From Paenibacillus lutrae (GTDB lineage Bacteria; Bacillota; Bacilli; Paenibacillales; NBRC-103111), in contig NZ_RHLK01000001.1 of NCBI RefSeq assembly GCF_009757775.1, forward strand, positions 471,608 through 535,607: DNA of 64,000 bases, given 5' to 3'. Below the pieces are notes generated by a model that searched no databases, was not told the origin of the DNA, and was given only the letters and a program-made list of their open reading frames with translations. This document shows, one piece after another, positions 47,208 to 57,300 of the stretch. The position numbers were made by a program, and so were the translations under genes. Numbering within the stretch: position 1 is the stretch's first letter; each line of letters opens with the position of its first letter.

Positions 47208-48006
47208 TCATATGGATACAGTCGGTTTTTCCTACGATTTTATTTGGATACTGTTGTGTGCCCTTCTCATCGCACTTTATTTTATGGCAGCACGTATATC
47301 GAACCGTCAGTATAGATCGTGGCCCCTATCTCGATATTTTTTCTGGACGTTCGGCGTTGCGAGCGCTGCTGCAGCTGTAGGGGGTCCCTTAGCCAATCTC
47401 GCTCTCACTGATTTCAAGGCGCATATGGCGGGTCATTTGCTGCTCGGAATGCTTGCTCCACTGCTTCTGGCACTGGCTGCCCCCATGACTCTTCTCCTGA
47501 GGACCCTTAGCTTGCGATCATCACGCCGTTTATCACGCCTACTTAAAAGCAGGCCACTGCGCATTCTGAGTGATCCGGTTACGGCTACTCTCCTGAACAT
47601 CGGAGGGCTGTATATCCTTTATACGACTGACTTATTCTTAAGAATGCATGAATCGTTAACCCTGCATATATTTATACATATTCATGTATTTCTTGCAGGA
47701 TATCTCTTCACGATCTCGATAATTTATATCGACCCGTCTTCACACCGGACAAGCTATAGGTATCGGGCTGTTGTATGTATACTTGCTTTAGCCGCACACG
47801 GCATTCTAGCCAAATACATCTATTCACATCCGCCTGCTGGCGTACCGCTTATACAAGCCGAAACGGGCGCAAAGTTAATGTACTACGGTGGAGATCTGAT
47901 TGAGATCGTATTCATCACTATTTTCTGCTTCCAATGGTATAAGGCAACCCGTCCCCGGAAATCTGTACAGATGAATAAAGTAACAATAGATGCTGAGTCT
48001 CCTTAA
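47197..48006 (+). CDS. CtaG-like cytochrome c oxidase assembly membrane protein
   Basis: 269 aa, about seven membrane helices. FKAHMAGHLLLGMLAPLLLALAAPMTLLLR and LHIFIHIHVFLAGYLF are the conserved His-containing helices of caa3-type CtaG proteins, which deliver copper to oxidase. Translationally coupled to the DUF2243 gene. Confidence 0.85.
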   Translation: MNHNHMDTVGFSYDFIWILLCALLIALYFMAARISNRQYRSWPLSRYFFWTFGVASAAAAVGGPLANLALTDFKAHMAGHLLLGMLAPLLLALAAPMTLLLRTLSLRSSRRLSRLLKSRPLRILSDPVTATLLNIGGLYILYTTDLFLRMHESLTLHIFIHIHVFLAGYLFTISIIYIDPSSHRTSYRYRAVVCILALAAHGILAKYIYSHPPAGVPLIQAETGAKLMYYGGDLIEIVFITIFCFQWYKATRPRKSVQMNKVTIDAESP

Positions 48007-48207
48007 TAGGAACGCGGCATTTTTTTATAGCTCACTCTGCTGATCCGCCTCTTACCCGCCCGCTCTAGGCAACGTGTACACGGGATATGTCTTGGGCTGA
48101 GCTGGATTCTAATAATCGTTAGATAATACATCTCTCGCCAGCCGCATCCCGTATCCTAGACCTTTTTCCAAGTAATAATCCGGTGGTAATGTTGCGTGCC
48201 TGCAAAA

Positions 48208-48370
48208 AAGGGGCTGTCTCAAAATTCATTTCAAGAATGCAGTCCCCACATTTCACGTGATATTCAGTTAAAAAAGAACCTTCAGATCCACTTTTATAAG
48301 TGGGTTGAAGGTTCTTTTACGCATATTTTAGGATTGCCTCACTCAGGTTTATTCTTTGAGACAGCCCCTT
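48208..48370 (-). mobile_element. MITE-like element, copy B (163 bp, inverted)
   Basis: Same ends (AAGGGGCTGTCTCAAA / TTTGAGACAGCCCCTT) and same internal hairpin as copy A at 21988-22152, inverted; most of the length aligns when reversed, including AAGAACCTTCA, ATATCACGTG and GTGGGGACTG. No coding capacity. It lies in a 620-bp gap. Confidence 0.8.
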
Positions 48371-48382
48371 TATAAGGCCTCT

Positions 48383-48517
48383 TCACTTCTTATCCTGGTT
48401 TTCACCAAAATCTTTTCCTTGCTCACGAGCTGCTTCCGTAGGTTGATCAGCCTGCAAACCCAATCTGCAGCAGGGCAGCACAAGGGCCAGCATGGCAGCG
48501 GCATCCTTAGCTTTCAC
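48383..48517 (-). CDS. Possible 44-aa peptide next to MITE copy B
   Basis: GTG start nine bases after GGGAG; reads MKAKDAAAMLALVLPCCRL then LQADQPTEAAREQGKDFGEN. The hydrophobic N-terminus and polar tail recall a small lipoprotein whose lipobox is spoilt (LVLPC), possibly by a small indel. Family unknown. Confidence 0.35.
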   Translation of the reverse strand: MKAKDAAAMLALVLPCCRLGLQADQPTEAAREQGKDFGENQDKK

Positions 48518-48628
48518 AGCTCTTATCTCCCATGTAGGAGTTTTCTAAAAAGGAACCCAATATTAACAAGCCCCTGTGAGCTCCGGTGAACATTCTGTTG
48601 TCAAATGGATTGACGCATGTCCTGTTTG

Positions 48629-50884
48629 TTACAACAGCAGCTTGCTCAGCACGTTGTCACTGATACGGACTACATTGTTATTATAATTGTTCCAACCCAG
48701 GCTGCCGGCCCAATTAACAGAACCGACTGAGAATACCGCACCCCCGCCATGAATATCAAAATAAGTCATGTCCGCCCTCACGAGCGGATTTGTGGTGCCT
48801 CCCTGACCTGGCGCAGTATGCAGCAGATCTTCATGCACGAATTGATAGTTATCGTCATGGCCGGTCGAAGTGGCCAGACGCAGTGTGTGCGGAGGTGTTC
48901 CGAAACTCAGATCGTAGCGGTCGATCTCGTCGCCAGCGGCTCCCCCGGCGGCATGTCCGAAATCGCCAATAATTTCGTATTCGCCGATACCGTCAAAAAT
49001 AAACCCGGCTTCCGGCTTGAAACTGTCATCTAACCGGCGGTAGCCGGCAGCAGACCCGCCTCCCAAAGCACTTGTGCCTACACCGACAAGACGCTGCGGC
49101 ACATAACCATGATGGCGCCAGATACCGCCGGACTCGCCAGTCGTGCTATGGAACAGCTCACCCGGAGGAGAGTCCGAAGCGCGCGAACCGGCGTTGCCGC
49201 GCCGCACTTCCAATAAAGACGGCCGGGCCGGATCGAGACTCGTCACCCAGTAAAACCCGTTTCCTCCCAAGTACATTACCCGCCCGCCATTCGCTAAATA
49301 TTGCTCCAGAGCCTTCATCATCGGACGCGTCCAGTATTCGGGATGGCTGCCGGTAATTAGCACCTTGTATGGGCTGAGTAGGTCAACTCCCTCATGATGC
49401 AAATCCTCGTCCGTAGCTACGTCATAGCTCTGCCCCCGATTCTCCAGCCAGCCGGTAATGTACAAGTCGGCCGAAAAGTGGCGCACAGCCCGCCAGTTCC
49501 GGTAATGAGGCCGGATGTTGAGAAGAGGTCGCAGACGGGAAGAGAATTGTACGCCGCTGCCGTCGTTATGCAGGTCGTAGATGGAGTTGCCCAGCTCCGG
49601 ATGTTCATCCAAATAAACGTCCTGCGAAGGAAGGACATAGTCCTCTCCCAAATAGTCTTGGGCCAGTTTAAACAGCCGCTCGTTCCCGTAAGCCACATAA
49701 GTATTGGTCGGCGCAAGAAACAGAACGGCTGCACTTGCGGTTCCCTGTACAGGGCGTACAAAGAAAGGGATAAAGTCTACGCTGCCTTCAGCTTCAAGCT
49801 TCAGCGCGTATATTCCGCTCGGCAGATCATCCGGGATACGCCAGGTAATGTCCGTTTCCCACTGGGCATCGACAAGATCGTTATCATGAAAATGAACGGC
49901 CGCGTATTGTTCAGGTGCGTGCCGGTAGTCCAGCTGCTCACCAGTCCAGTTGTGACTGGTTACCGCTCTTGTGCCCCCCTGATGCAGGGCACCGTGGTAG
50001 CCGCCTGCCGACTTATCCTCAAGGTGTGTAGATGCAATATCGGCGCTGAAATCGTAATCCGCAAGGGGAACAACGCCAATCCCGTCTGTGCCAAGCAGCA
50101 CGTCCGGTAACAGCTCCTCGGTTAGAAGCTCTACCCAGAACCGGGGATTGCCGATTTTACCATTGTAATGATGAAGGGTGCGTCCGGGAGCGGCAGGATC
50201 GGAATCCGCAGCGAGCAGGACGCGGGCTAAGGCGACATTGCTGTAATCCAGATTTGCAGCAGCGGTATGAACTTGCAGGCCGTCATCAGCCTTCCATCCG
50301 TCCCGGCTGGCGACACAAAGCTTGGCTGCCTGTGTGCTTGCAGAATACTGAAGGACGACGGAATACCAACGATTTTCTTTAAGCGGGATATCGGTGCGGA
50401 CTGTAACGGATTGCCCGTATCCTCCGGTCAGAGATAACGCCAACCGGCCGTCATTTTCCAGTGCCAGGGCAGCGCCTGCTTGGCCATCTGCAGCGCGTGC
50501 CGACCAGACGGTTTGAATATTGTCGTATACGGGAACCGTCGGGTAAATCCACAGCTGCGCCGAGAATTCGCCGCTCTGCAGCCAGTTCCCCGGCAGGGGC
50601 AGCTCGGCATAGGAACCTGGAGCCGTGATCTGCCGCCGCCCGGGGTATTGACCCGCACAATCTGCCGTCACCGGTTCCGTCGGCAAAAAAGTCGAGTTGT
50701 CCGGATCAGGCATTCCGGCGCTTAAGCGCACAACATTAGCCGTATATACCGAACTTTGGGTATCAATCATAAAGTGCAGATCTTGACCGGGCTGAACGCT
50801 GAATTCATTCGTATACCCGACAATGGTTACGGGATTAGGCGCCTGGGGCACGGTCCCGTTCGTTTTCACATCTTCTTTGGACAT
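48629..50884 (-). CDS. N,N-dimethylformamidase beta-subunit-like protein
   Basis: 751 aa from the ATG behind GGGAGGAATG. Layout as in the DMFase large subunit: an N-terminal beta domain (TNEFSVQPGQDLHFMIDTQ), a LamG/concanavalin-like jelly roll (about 110-260, with GEFSAQLWIYPTVP), and a C-terminal catalytic domain (VAYGNERLF, LITGSHPEYWTRPMMKALEQYLANGGRVMYLGGNGFYWV). The Tyr/Glu residues that ligate the mononuclear iron lie in these segments. The small subunit is not seen nearby. It is a hydrolase of amides, perhaps serving the cluster upstream or unrelated. Confidence 0.85.
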   Translation of the reverse strand: MSKEDVKTNGTVPQAPNPVTIVGYTNEFSVQPGQDLHFMIDTQSSVYTANVVRLSAGMPDPDNSTFLPTEPVTADCAGQYPGRRQITAPGSYAELPLPGNWLQSGEFSAQLWIYPTVPVYDNIQTVWSARAADGQAGAALALENDGRLALSLTGGYGQSVTVRTDIPLKENRWYSVVLQYSASTQAAKLCVASRDGWKADDGLQVHTAAANLDYSNVALARVLLAADSDPAAPGRTLHHYNGKIGNPRFWVELLTEELLPDVLLGTDGIGVVPLADYDFSADIASTHLEDKSAGGYHGALHQGGTRAVTSHNWTGEQLDYRHAPEQYAAVHFHDNDLVDAQWETDITWRIPDDLPSGIYALKLEAEGSVDFIPFFVRPVQGTASAAVLFLAPTNTYVAYGNERLFKLAQDYLGEDYVLPSQDVYLDEHPELGNSIYDLHNDGSGVQFSSRLRPLLNIRPHYRNWRAVRHFSADLYITGWLENRGQSYDVATDEDLHHEGVDLLSPYKVLITGSHPEYWTRPMMKALEQYLANGGRVMYLGGNGFYWVTSLDPARPSLLEVRRGNAGSRASDSPPGELFHSTTGESGGIWRHHGYVPQRLVGVGTSALGGGSAAGYRRLDDSFKPEAGFIFDGIGEYEIIGDFGHAAGGAAGDEIDRYDLSFGTPPHTLRLATSTGHDDNYQFVHEDLLHTAPGQGGTTNPLVRADMTYFDIHGGGAVFSVGSVNWAGSLGWNNYNNNVVRISDNVLSKLLL

Positions 50885-51250
50885 GTTTACATTCCTCCCG
50901 TAGTTCAAAGTTTTTCTTTGTACAACGCGAATCTGTTCTGTAGTGCCTGCCACGTAAGATGAGAACGACAGCTAAATCTGACAGCATTCTTCTTTCACCG
51001 CATACAAGTTTTGCAAAAAGAGATTATCCACAAATTGTATGAGATATAATCGATTATAACATGTAAATATTATGGAATGGAGGTAAATTTTGTTTATAAT
51101 AAACTCTGCCGAATATAGGTCGTTCTATAGATTAGGCCTAAAATTAGCGGGCCGCCTATTCATTGCAATAAAAAATACCATAACCTCGCAGGAATATTTC
51201 CCGCTTAGACATGGTATTTGAGTAAACTGACGTCTGGTGGCTGCTGCAAT
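50885..51250. other. 366-bp gap with terminator and promoter region
   Basis: Holds the terminator of the ACP operon (51167-51219) and AT-rich upstream sequence of the DMFase-like gene. No gene seen. Confidence 0.35.
51167..51219 (-). terminator. Terminator after the free ACP gene
   Basis: AAATACCAT (51173-51181) pairs with ATGGTATTT (51211-51219) with a second GGAATATTTCC helix inside; TTTTTTATT follows on the minus strand. Confidence 0.8.
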
Positions 51251-51505
51251 TCAGGGATTCTCCCCTTTGCTCTGAATCACCCATTCCGTCAGATTCCTGA
51301 CGCTGCTGATCGAATCCAGCGTCATATCATCCTCGTCCATCGTAAAATCGAAGCGCTTCTCCAACTCCGCAAGTAATCTAATCAGCGTCATAGAATCCAG
51401 TACTCCGGCAGTGCCGATTAAGACGGTATCCTTATCTACAAACGACATATGAAGCATTTCCTTAATTATGTCCGCAATCTCTTGCTGGATCGCATCACGG
51501 TTCAT
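51251..51505 (-). CDS. Free-standing acyl carrier protein
   Basis: 84 aa; phosphopantetheine Ser38 in GVLDSMTLIRLLAELEKRFDF. Three bases after the FkbH-like gene, so coupled to it; such FkbH-ACP pairs carry glyceryl-derived extender units (hydroxymalonyl or methoxymalonyl-type). GGAG lies eight bases before the ATG. Last gene of the polyamine/FkbH operon. Confidence 0.92.
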   Translation of the reverse strand: MNRDAIQQEIADIIKEMLHMSFVDKDTVLIGTAGVLDSMTLIRLLAELEKRFDFTMDEDDMTLDSISSVRNLTEWVIQSKGENP

Positions 51506-51508
51506 CGT

Positions 51509-52534
51509 TCATTCTCCAATCTCGAGCCAATTAAATGCTTTGCGGGGTAGCGGCAATTGCAGGATGTAGATCGATTCCAAGTCATCCGAAGCGGATTTTT
51601 TGAAACCCAGCATTTCCAATAATAGTCTCGCCGGTAAATTTCGCTCTTTGCGTACCAACCGGCACCGTACGGTTTGCGCCGTCGGCAGTTGTTGTCCCAG
51701 CCGTTCTAGAACCGTATACAAAAACGCCGAAGCGATGCCACGGCCTTCGATCCGGCAGGAAATACAGAAGAGAGAAACATCAATCTCCTCGCCGCCCGTA
51801 TTCACAAAACAGGTTCCGATAAGCCCGTGGGCACCGAACCGATCCTCGAGCTTGGCCACATACAAATAGTGTCCGGCCTGATTGCAATAGGAATCGACGA
51901 ACGGCAGATCAATTCTTTCTAGCAAGCTGTTCATCTGATTCGTACGATGAGACAATTCAACAACACGGGGGTAATCTTCCTCCTGCGCTAATCGGATCTG
52001 CAGCTTCATCCCGCATTCCTTTAAAAATTGCTCACGGCTTCCCTTGTGCTCTTTTCTTGCTTCTTCTCTCCTATATCGCGCCTGCATATATTGACGCCGG
52101 TTCTCCGATTCCTCAGTCGCATGACCGGCTTGAAACTCGGGAAACTCTGGCAAATCCAGGTATTGCCGGGCGTCATAAGTGCGCACCTGAGGAACGTAAT
52201 AATTTATTTCAAACCGTTCGAACGGATCGTTGTCGATCAATGCCAATGAATCCAGTCCGATGTTCAGTTCCTTGGATATGCGCTCTATACTGAGCGCTTT
52301 GGAATCATAATGACACTGCGGGTAGAGGAAATATTGACCGACGCCCAGCTCCTCCAGCTTGCTTTTCACATGCTCCCAGTTGTTGCGGCTGGCTATACTC
52401 TGGACAATTCCGCGCCGGTCCAATGTATCGAGTACGCTCATGATCCCCGGCAGCAGTTTGATTCCCGCTTCGTCATCTTGGAGCGTACCCTGCCACAACG
52501 TATCGTCTAAATCCCATACCAAGCATTTAATCAT
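51509..52534 (-). CDS. FkbH-like HAD-superfamily protein
   Basis: 341 aa. HAD motif I VWDLDDTLWQG with Asp8 and Asp10, motif III ALIDNDPFERFEI, and a C-terminal GNAT-like half (RLVRKERNLPARLLLEMLGF). FkbH enzymes take 1,3-bisphosphoglycerate, dephosphorylate it and load glycerate on an ACP. Start at 52534 (MIKCLVWD); it overlaps the upstream GNAT gene by 8 bp. A second, complete FkbH domain is fused in the large synthase. Confidence 0.9.
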   Translation of the reverse strand: MIKCLVWDLDDTLWQGTLQDDEAGIKLLPGIMSVLDTLDRRGIVQSIASRNNWEHVKSKLEELGVGQYFLYPQCHYDSKALSIERISKELNIGLDSLALIDNDPFERFEINYYVPQVRTYDARQYLDLPEFPEFQAGHATEESENRRQYMQARYRREEARKEHKGSREQFLKECGMKLQIRLAQEEDYPRVVELSHRTNQMNSLLERIDLPFVDSYCNQAGHYLYVAKLEDRFGAHGLIGTCFVNTGGEEIDVSLFCISCRIEGRGIASAFLYTVLERLGQQLPTAQTVRCRLVRKERNLPARLLLEMLGFKKSASDDLESIYILQLPLPRKAFNWLEIGE

Positions 52535-52985
52535 GGGATCCATCGGGGAATAGCTCCATCGTCAAATGTGTCGGCTTGAAGCCGTATTTCTTATAGAGAA
52601 GCCGCATCGGCAAATTGCTTACATGCACCTTACCGACGATTTGCGTGACTTTCTCGCTTTTGCAGTAGTTCATTCCCGCCTCGAATAGTTCATCGACATA
52701 GGCGGTGCCCCGGCAGGATTCTGCAATATAAAAACTTTTGAAATTCGCATACGTCTCTTTGGTAACCGAGTTTTTACGCGGGGTTATCCACATCCAGCCT
52801 GAGATTTCCCCGTCCACTTCAAGAACAAGCATTCCTTCCCTCTCATAACGAAGCGCCTTTTCCAGTTTTTTCGTATGAAATTGAGGATCGGTAATCGCAT
52901 CTTCTCCGAATGAAATGGTGGAGATTTCTGTCTCAAATATTGTAATACTCGCAATATCCTTGGGCTCGATTTCTCTAATCGGCAT
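52527..52985 (-). CDS. GNAT N-acetyltransferase in the biosynthetic operon
   Basis: 152 aa GNAT fold: the AT-CoA region is in FKSFYIAESCRGTAYVDELFEAGM (SCRGTA, an atypical form of R/QxxGxG/A), and KVHVSNLPMRLLYKKYGFKP closes it. AGGAG lies ten bases before the ATG. Its position between polyamine synthase and FkbH genes allows two roles: tailoring of the product, or self-resistance by acetylation as EdeQ, PamZ and ZmaR do for related antibiotics. Not decidable here. Confidence 0.82.
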   Translation of the reverse strand: MPIREIEPKDIASITIFETEISTISFGEDAITDPQFHTKKLEKALRYEREGMLVLEVDGEISGWMWITPRKNSVTKETYANFKSFYIAESCRGTAYVDELFEAGMNYCKSEKVTQIVGKVHVSNLPMRLLYKKYGFKPTHLTMELFPDGSHD

Positions 52986-53010
52986 CTTGCTGTAACTCCT
53001 ATCTGCGTTC

Positions 53011-54180
53011 TTATGCGTTCTTTTTTTGAATGAGTTCGAAAGTCTCGTAACGGCAGCCCGGGCAACCCTCTTTCTTCAACTGCTCAATCGTCTGCCACTG
53101 CATTTGGAAGCCAACTTCGGTCACGCGATTACAGCGTTTGCATTCGTATAAGCGAATCGTACGTTTGACCTCGCCGGTATACAGCGCTTGCCTGTATTCA
53201 CGCTCAATGCTTTCATGCGTCTCTTCAGTAGATTGTAACACAATCATCTGGCTTGTGTTACCAATAATTTCCGCCCCGATATATTCATTGAAACGAGGCA
53301 AGACACTCGTCACGAACAAGCCCATATTGGCAAATTCACGCTGCATCGCCAAGGTGAAATCAGGTGATTTATGGGCGAACGACAGGAAAATAGGCAGCCC
53401 AACATCCCGTTTCAACAATTGGATTCCGCGGGAGACGAATAACGACATCCCTTGCTGCGTATAAGGGGGATCGGTGAACACGCAATCAAAGCGGTGCAAG
53501 AATTCAGCCGGCAGTTGCTCGCGAAAATCCATTTCGTGACAAACGATCGGCAATTTTTCGGTTTCCGCCAGTTCGTTCACATAGCTGATAATGCGCTGGT
53601 CAATTTCGAATACATGAATGCGGGTGTTCGACTTGAATGCATCGTTACGGTAAAGCTGCTTCAGCAAAAATGCCAGCGACACGCTGACAAGATCATCGTC
53701 CCCCAGACAAACGATGTCTCTGCCGATTAGAGCCTCGTTACGAAGTGCCAGCACGGCCCGATTCATGCTCGTAGCCAGAGTACAGCGTGACTGGTCAATG
53801 GTAACATCGACCTGAGGACGTCCCTCGAAGACGCTCTCCAGCTTGGTCATCATGTCCTTCAGCTCCTCAGGCTGCCACTGCTCGTATTTCAAACGCTGAT
53901 ACAGATCATGATCCAGATGACCGAATCCCATCGTTTGTTCGACAAACCGGTTTCCTCTTGCGGTGCAGTTCACTCCCCGTTTTTGCTCAATGAGACCCAC
54001 CTTGATTAACTCCTTCTTAATGGCGGACACAAGCGGCAGAGGCAGAAGCGTTTTTCGGGCAATATCTTTAGTGGAGATCCCCGGTTTGAAATAAATATCC
54101 AATAGAATATTCTCAATTACTTTTTTTCCGTCCTTAATTGACACTTGCGAGTAAACATAATCTATCAATTCCTTATTCAT
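53011..54180 (-). CDS. Branched-chain polyamine synthase-like aminopropyltransferase (BpsA/DUF43)
   Basis: 389 aa from the ATG (MNKELIDYVYSQ); GGAG stands 14 bases away, so the start is slightly uncertain. An N-terminal winged-helix-like region (about 30-90) precedes a Rossmann methyltransferase-like domain with GDDDLVSVSLAFL (160-172) and the catalytic-type TDPPYTQQGM (236-245), the hallmarks of N4-bis(aminopropyl)spermidine synthase. Two CxxC pairs at the C-terminus (CKRC, CPGC) look like a zinc site. Would transfer aminopropyl groups from decarboxylated S-adenosylmethionine. First gene of the accessory operon. Confidence 0.88.
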   Translation of the reverse strand: MNKELIDYVYSQVSIKDGKKVIENILLDIYFKPGISTKDIARKTLLPLPLVSAIKKELIKVGLIEQKRGVNCTARGNRFVEQTMGFGHLDHDLYQRLKYEQWQPEELKDMMTKLESVFEGRPQVDVTIDQSRCTLATSMNRAVLALRNEALIGRDIVCLGDDDLVSVSLAFLLKQLYRNDAFKSNTRIHVFEIDQRIISYVNELAETEKLPIVCHEMDFREQLPAEFLHRFDCVFTDPPYTQQGMSLFVSRGIQLLKRDVGLPIFLSFAHKSPDFTLAMQREFANMGLFVTSVLPRFNEYIGAEIIGNTSQMIVLQSTEETHESIEREYRQALYTGEVKRTIRLYECKRCNRVTEVGFQMQWQTIEQLKKEGCPGCRYETFELIQKKNA

Positions 54181-54281
54181 ATATTTACCATCAACTCCTT
54201 TTACGAATATATTATCCAGCGTAATGCACAATTGTATATTAATGGTTTACCAACAAGCGCAACCATTATCCTATATTTACC

Positions 54282-54339
54282 ATAAAAAAGCAAGGCATCC
54301 TAAGACAGGAGATCACCCTTGTCCCATGATGCCTTGCTT
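54282..54339 (-). terminator. Terminator after the PKS/NRPS operon
   Basis: A 12-bp stem AAGCAAGGCATC / GATGCCTTGCTT (54288-54299 with 54328-54339), TTTTTT on the minus strand. It separates the megasynthase genes from the BpsA operon. Confidence 0.85.
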
Positions 54340-54357
54340 GTATAATGCTGCCTTCTA

Positions 54358-57300
54358 TCATTCCATGACAGAGATTCGAATGAACGGACTTAATTGATGA
54401 ATCGTACGATATTTGAATAATTGCTGTCCTTCTGCCGATAAACCTTGCTTCTCCATTTCGACCTCAACCCGGACAGCATGAAGGGACGTTCCGCCTAATC
54501 GGAAAAAATCATCATCAATTCCGATGCCGCCAATCCCGAGCACACGTTCCCAAATCTGCACCAAGGCTGCCTCTGTCTCATTAGACGGAGCACGGTACGG
54601 AGCTCTCAGAGCCGCACTCTCTTCTATCTCCCGCACCGGAATCTGAAGCAGTCTGGGTGCGTTAGAATACTGCAGCGGGAGCAGTTGATGGCGATGCTGC
54701 TGATTTTCACGTCCGCTGACGGCCGCGTCCCAGTCCGAATCTTCTAAACTTCGAACCGCCCCGTCGGTGATGTCGGTCTCTCCTTGAATTTCCCTGCCGG
54801 AGAGCTGAGGCTGAGGCTGTACTGCCTCTGGCAGAGGTTCGTTAAGGATTTCTATATGCTGGATGGAATCAGGGATATCCTTGACTGCAAGCCGGAAACG
54901 CACTCTGCGATCGGACTCCTCCATGATGCTCCACGGGCCCGTTCTCAAAAAGTCGAGCAGCGGCTCATTTTTCCCGGTAATTGTGCATACCGCCTCTATA
55001 TATTCGGCCTTCCGTTCCAGACAATAAGCCTTCAAGGAGCTGATTACGGCCGACTCGATTCCTCTTCCGAGAATGCGGCAGCTTAACAGGAAGGCATCGA
55101 GATGAACAATGTTCTGCTCAATTCGCGTAATAACCGTTCCTGACAGTCCGTAATGGCCGAACCGGTCTGAGGCTTCAATCGCCCAGCATTTCGTATCCGG
55201 TTCAGCACGCATGGCTTCCAGTTCGCTCTCTGCCGTTATACTGGCGTTCAGCGTGAACTGATTGGTGCGCTGCATAAGCTGGGCTATGCGTGGCTGTTGT
55301 ACGGCGGTCGCTTCGTAAATGCCCATTCTAAGCTCTAATTCATTGAGAAAAGCCTGCAGCGAGGAAGCCGAAGATTTAACTTGTCTGCGTTTGCGCTCAG
55401 AGACATACATTTCGGTTCTCCGTTTATCCTCTTCTGTGACGCGCAGGCGGTCCGTTGCCCAGACATGTTCCAGGAATGCCGGGATTTGCCGCTCTCCAGG
55501 GAGCTGGAGCGTAAGAACTTCCGGACAATTTAACTGCACCTCGGAGCATTCCAGCGAACTGTCATCGATAAAGATGAAGCTGTCCAATCCTAATCGCAGT
55601 TCTTCCGCTAATGAGCGTAAGTTTTCGGATTTTGAGCTCCAATTGATCCGCGTTCCTGCAAAGTGCTCTTTTCTAAGCAGCATGTCCGGGTGATTGTCCA
55701 GCACCTCCCACACATCTGCTTCATTGTTCTTACTGACCAACACCAGAAGCATACCTTCTTGCTGCTTGGCAAGCAGATAACGCTGGAACTCAAGATAAGA
55801 ATCGGAAGCCGTTATCCCTGCAACCCCATCCTCCCCGCACACTCCGCGCCAGAGTGTGTTGTCGCAATCCACTGCAATAACCTTGAACGGATGTCCTTGC
55901 CAAGCGAGCAGCCTGCGCGCCGTAAGGGTTCCGATAGCCGCATAAGTTTCCGGCGTGAACGGCATGTGCGCAGCTTGATCGGCGGTGGAATCGTGTATGT
56001 GTTCAATGCCAAATATTGAGCCAATCTCTCTGAAATCGATAACGTGAACATGGTCAAGCCGCTTCAATTCGCGCTTCCAGCGATTCCCGAGCTCTTCCAG
56101 GTAACTCTCCATAACTGGTGAGACTTCCAATGCAGCTGACACGGGGAACACTCCTGCCAGTAGCGGGTTCGGCTTTTGGCCTGCAGATAATGCCTCCAGC
56201 AGATCGGCAAGCGCCCTCTCCAGCTTTTTAATCTGCTCGGCCTCCGAAGAACGGTCATCCCGCAGCCAATCTTCAAAGCGGATGAGCAGCAGTCCCGCAG
56301 CCTCTTCGGACGAGAAGGAGCTGTCCGGTTTCAAAAGCTCTTGAAACACTTGTTGATACGGTGCAAAAAGAATGTCCACGCGGGCTCCGAATTGCTCTCC
56401 CCACCAACTGACATAAGGGCGGATCGGATCCGCAGTAAAAGTAGAGACGGCCGTTACGTTAATAACACGCTCCGGCAGCGAGCTGCTTCGTTTGGCCGCC
56501 GCTTCGGCCTCCTGCTCATCGGTAAGCAGCCGGACTTCTCTCAATTCGATAGCCGGATTGTCCAGCGCCAGTTCAATCAGATCCGTAAAATGCCCCATGA
56601 GCCCTGCCATGGCACCTTCGGCGAACAAAGCGGTATTATACTGCATGACACAGAGCAGTCCGCCATTATCCGCGTAGCCGATATCGAGTTTGAAATCGAG
56701 CTTGGATATTCCTTTCGTAATCTCAAAATTCTCGAAGGTAAGTCCCTCGGCGGTAAGTACGGTCTCTCCATCAAATTCATTGTGAAAAATCATCATGGTA
56801 TCGAACAGAGGATTACGTCCGCGCGGTAATTTCGCCGACAGCTTCTCGACCATCCGGTCGAACGGGAAGTCTTGATTCTCATAGGCGTTCATCATCGTGT
56901 CATTCAGAATAAGCAGTTGGTCGAGAAAACTGAGCCGGTCCTGAAAACGGACCCGGATCGGCAGGAAGTTCGTGAACATCCCTATTAAAGGCTCCACGTC
57001 TGCATGCCGCCTGCCTGCCACCAATGAGCCGACTGTAAGGTCGTGCTGGCCGGTATATTGATGCAGTACAATCGTATATAAATGAAACAAAAGCACGTTA
57101 ATCGTGACATTTTGCGATTTCGCCAAAGCGTTCAACCGGTCTGCGGTTTCCTTGGACAGGCTGATCTTGTGCGCTCTGCCGACAAAGGACTGGAATTCAG
57201 GCCTCTTGAAGTCATACGGCATGTTCAGCACGGGGATGTTGTGCCGGAACTGGTTCATCCAATATTCCTCTTGCTTCCGAATAACGTCGCCGCTCAACAG

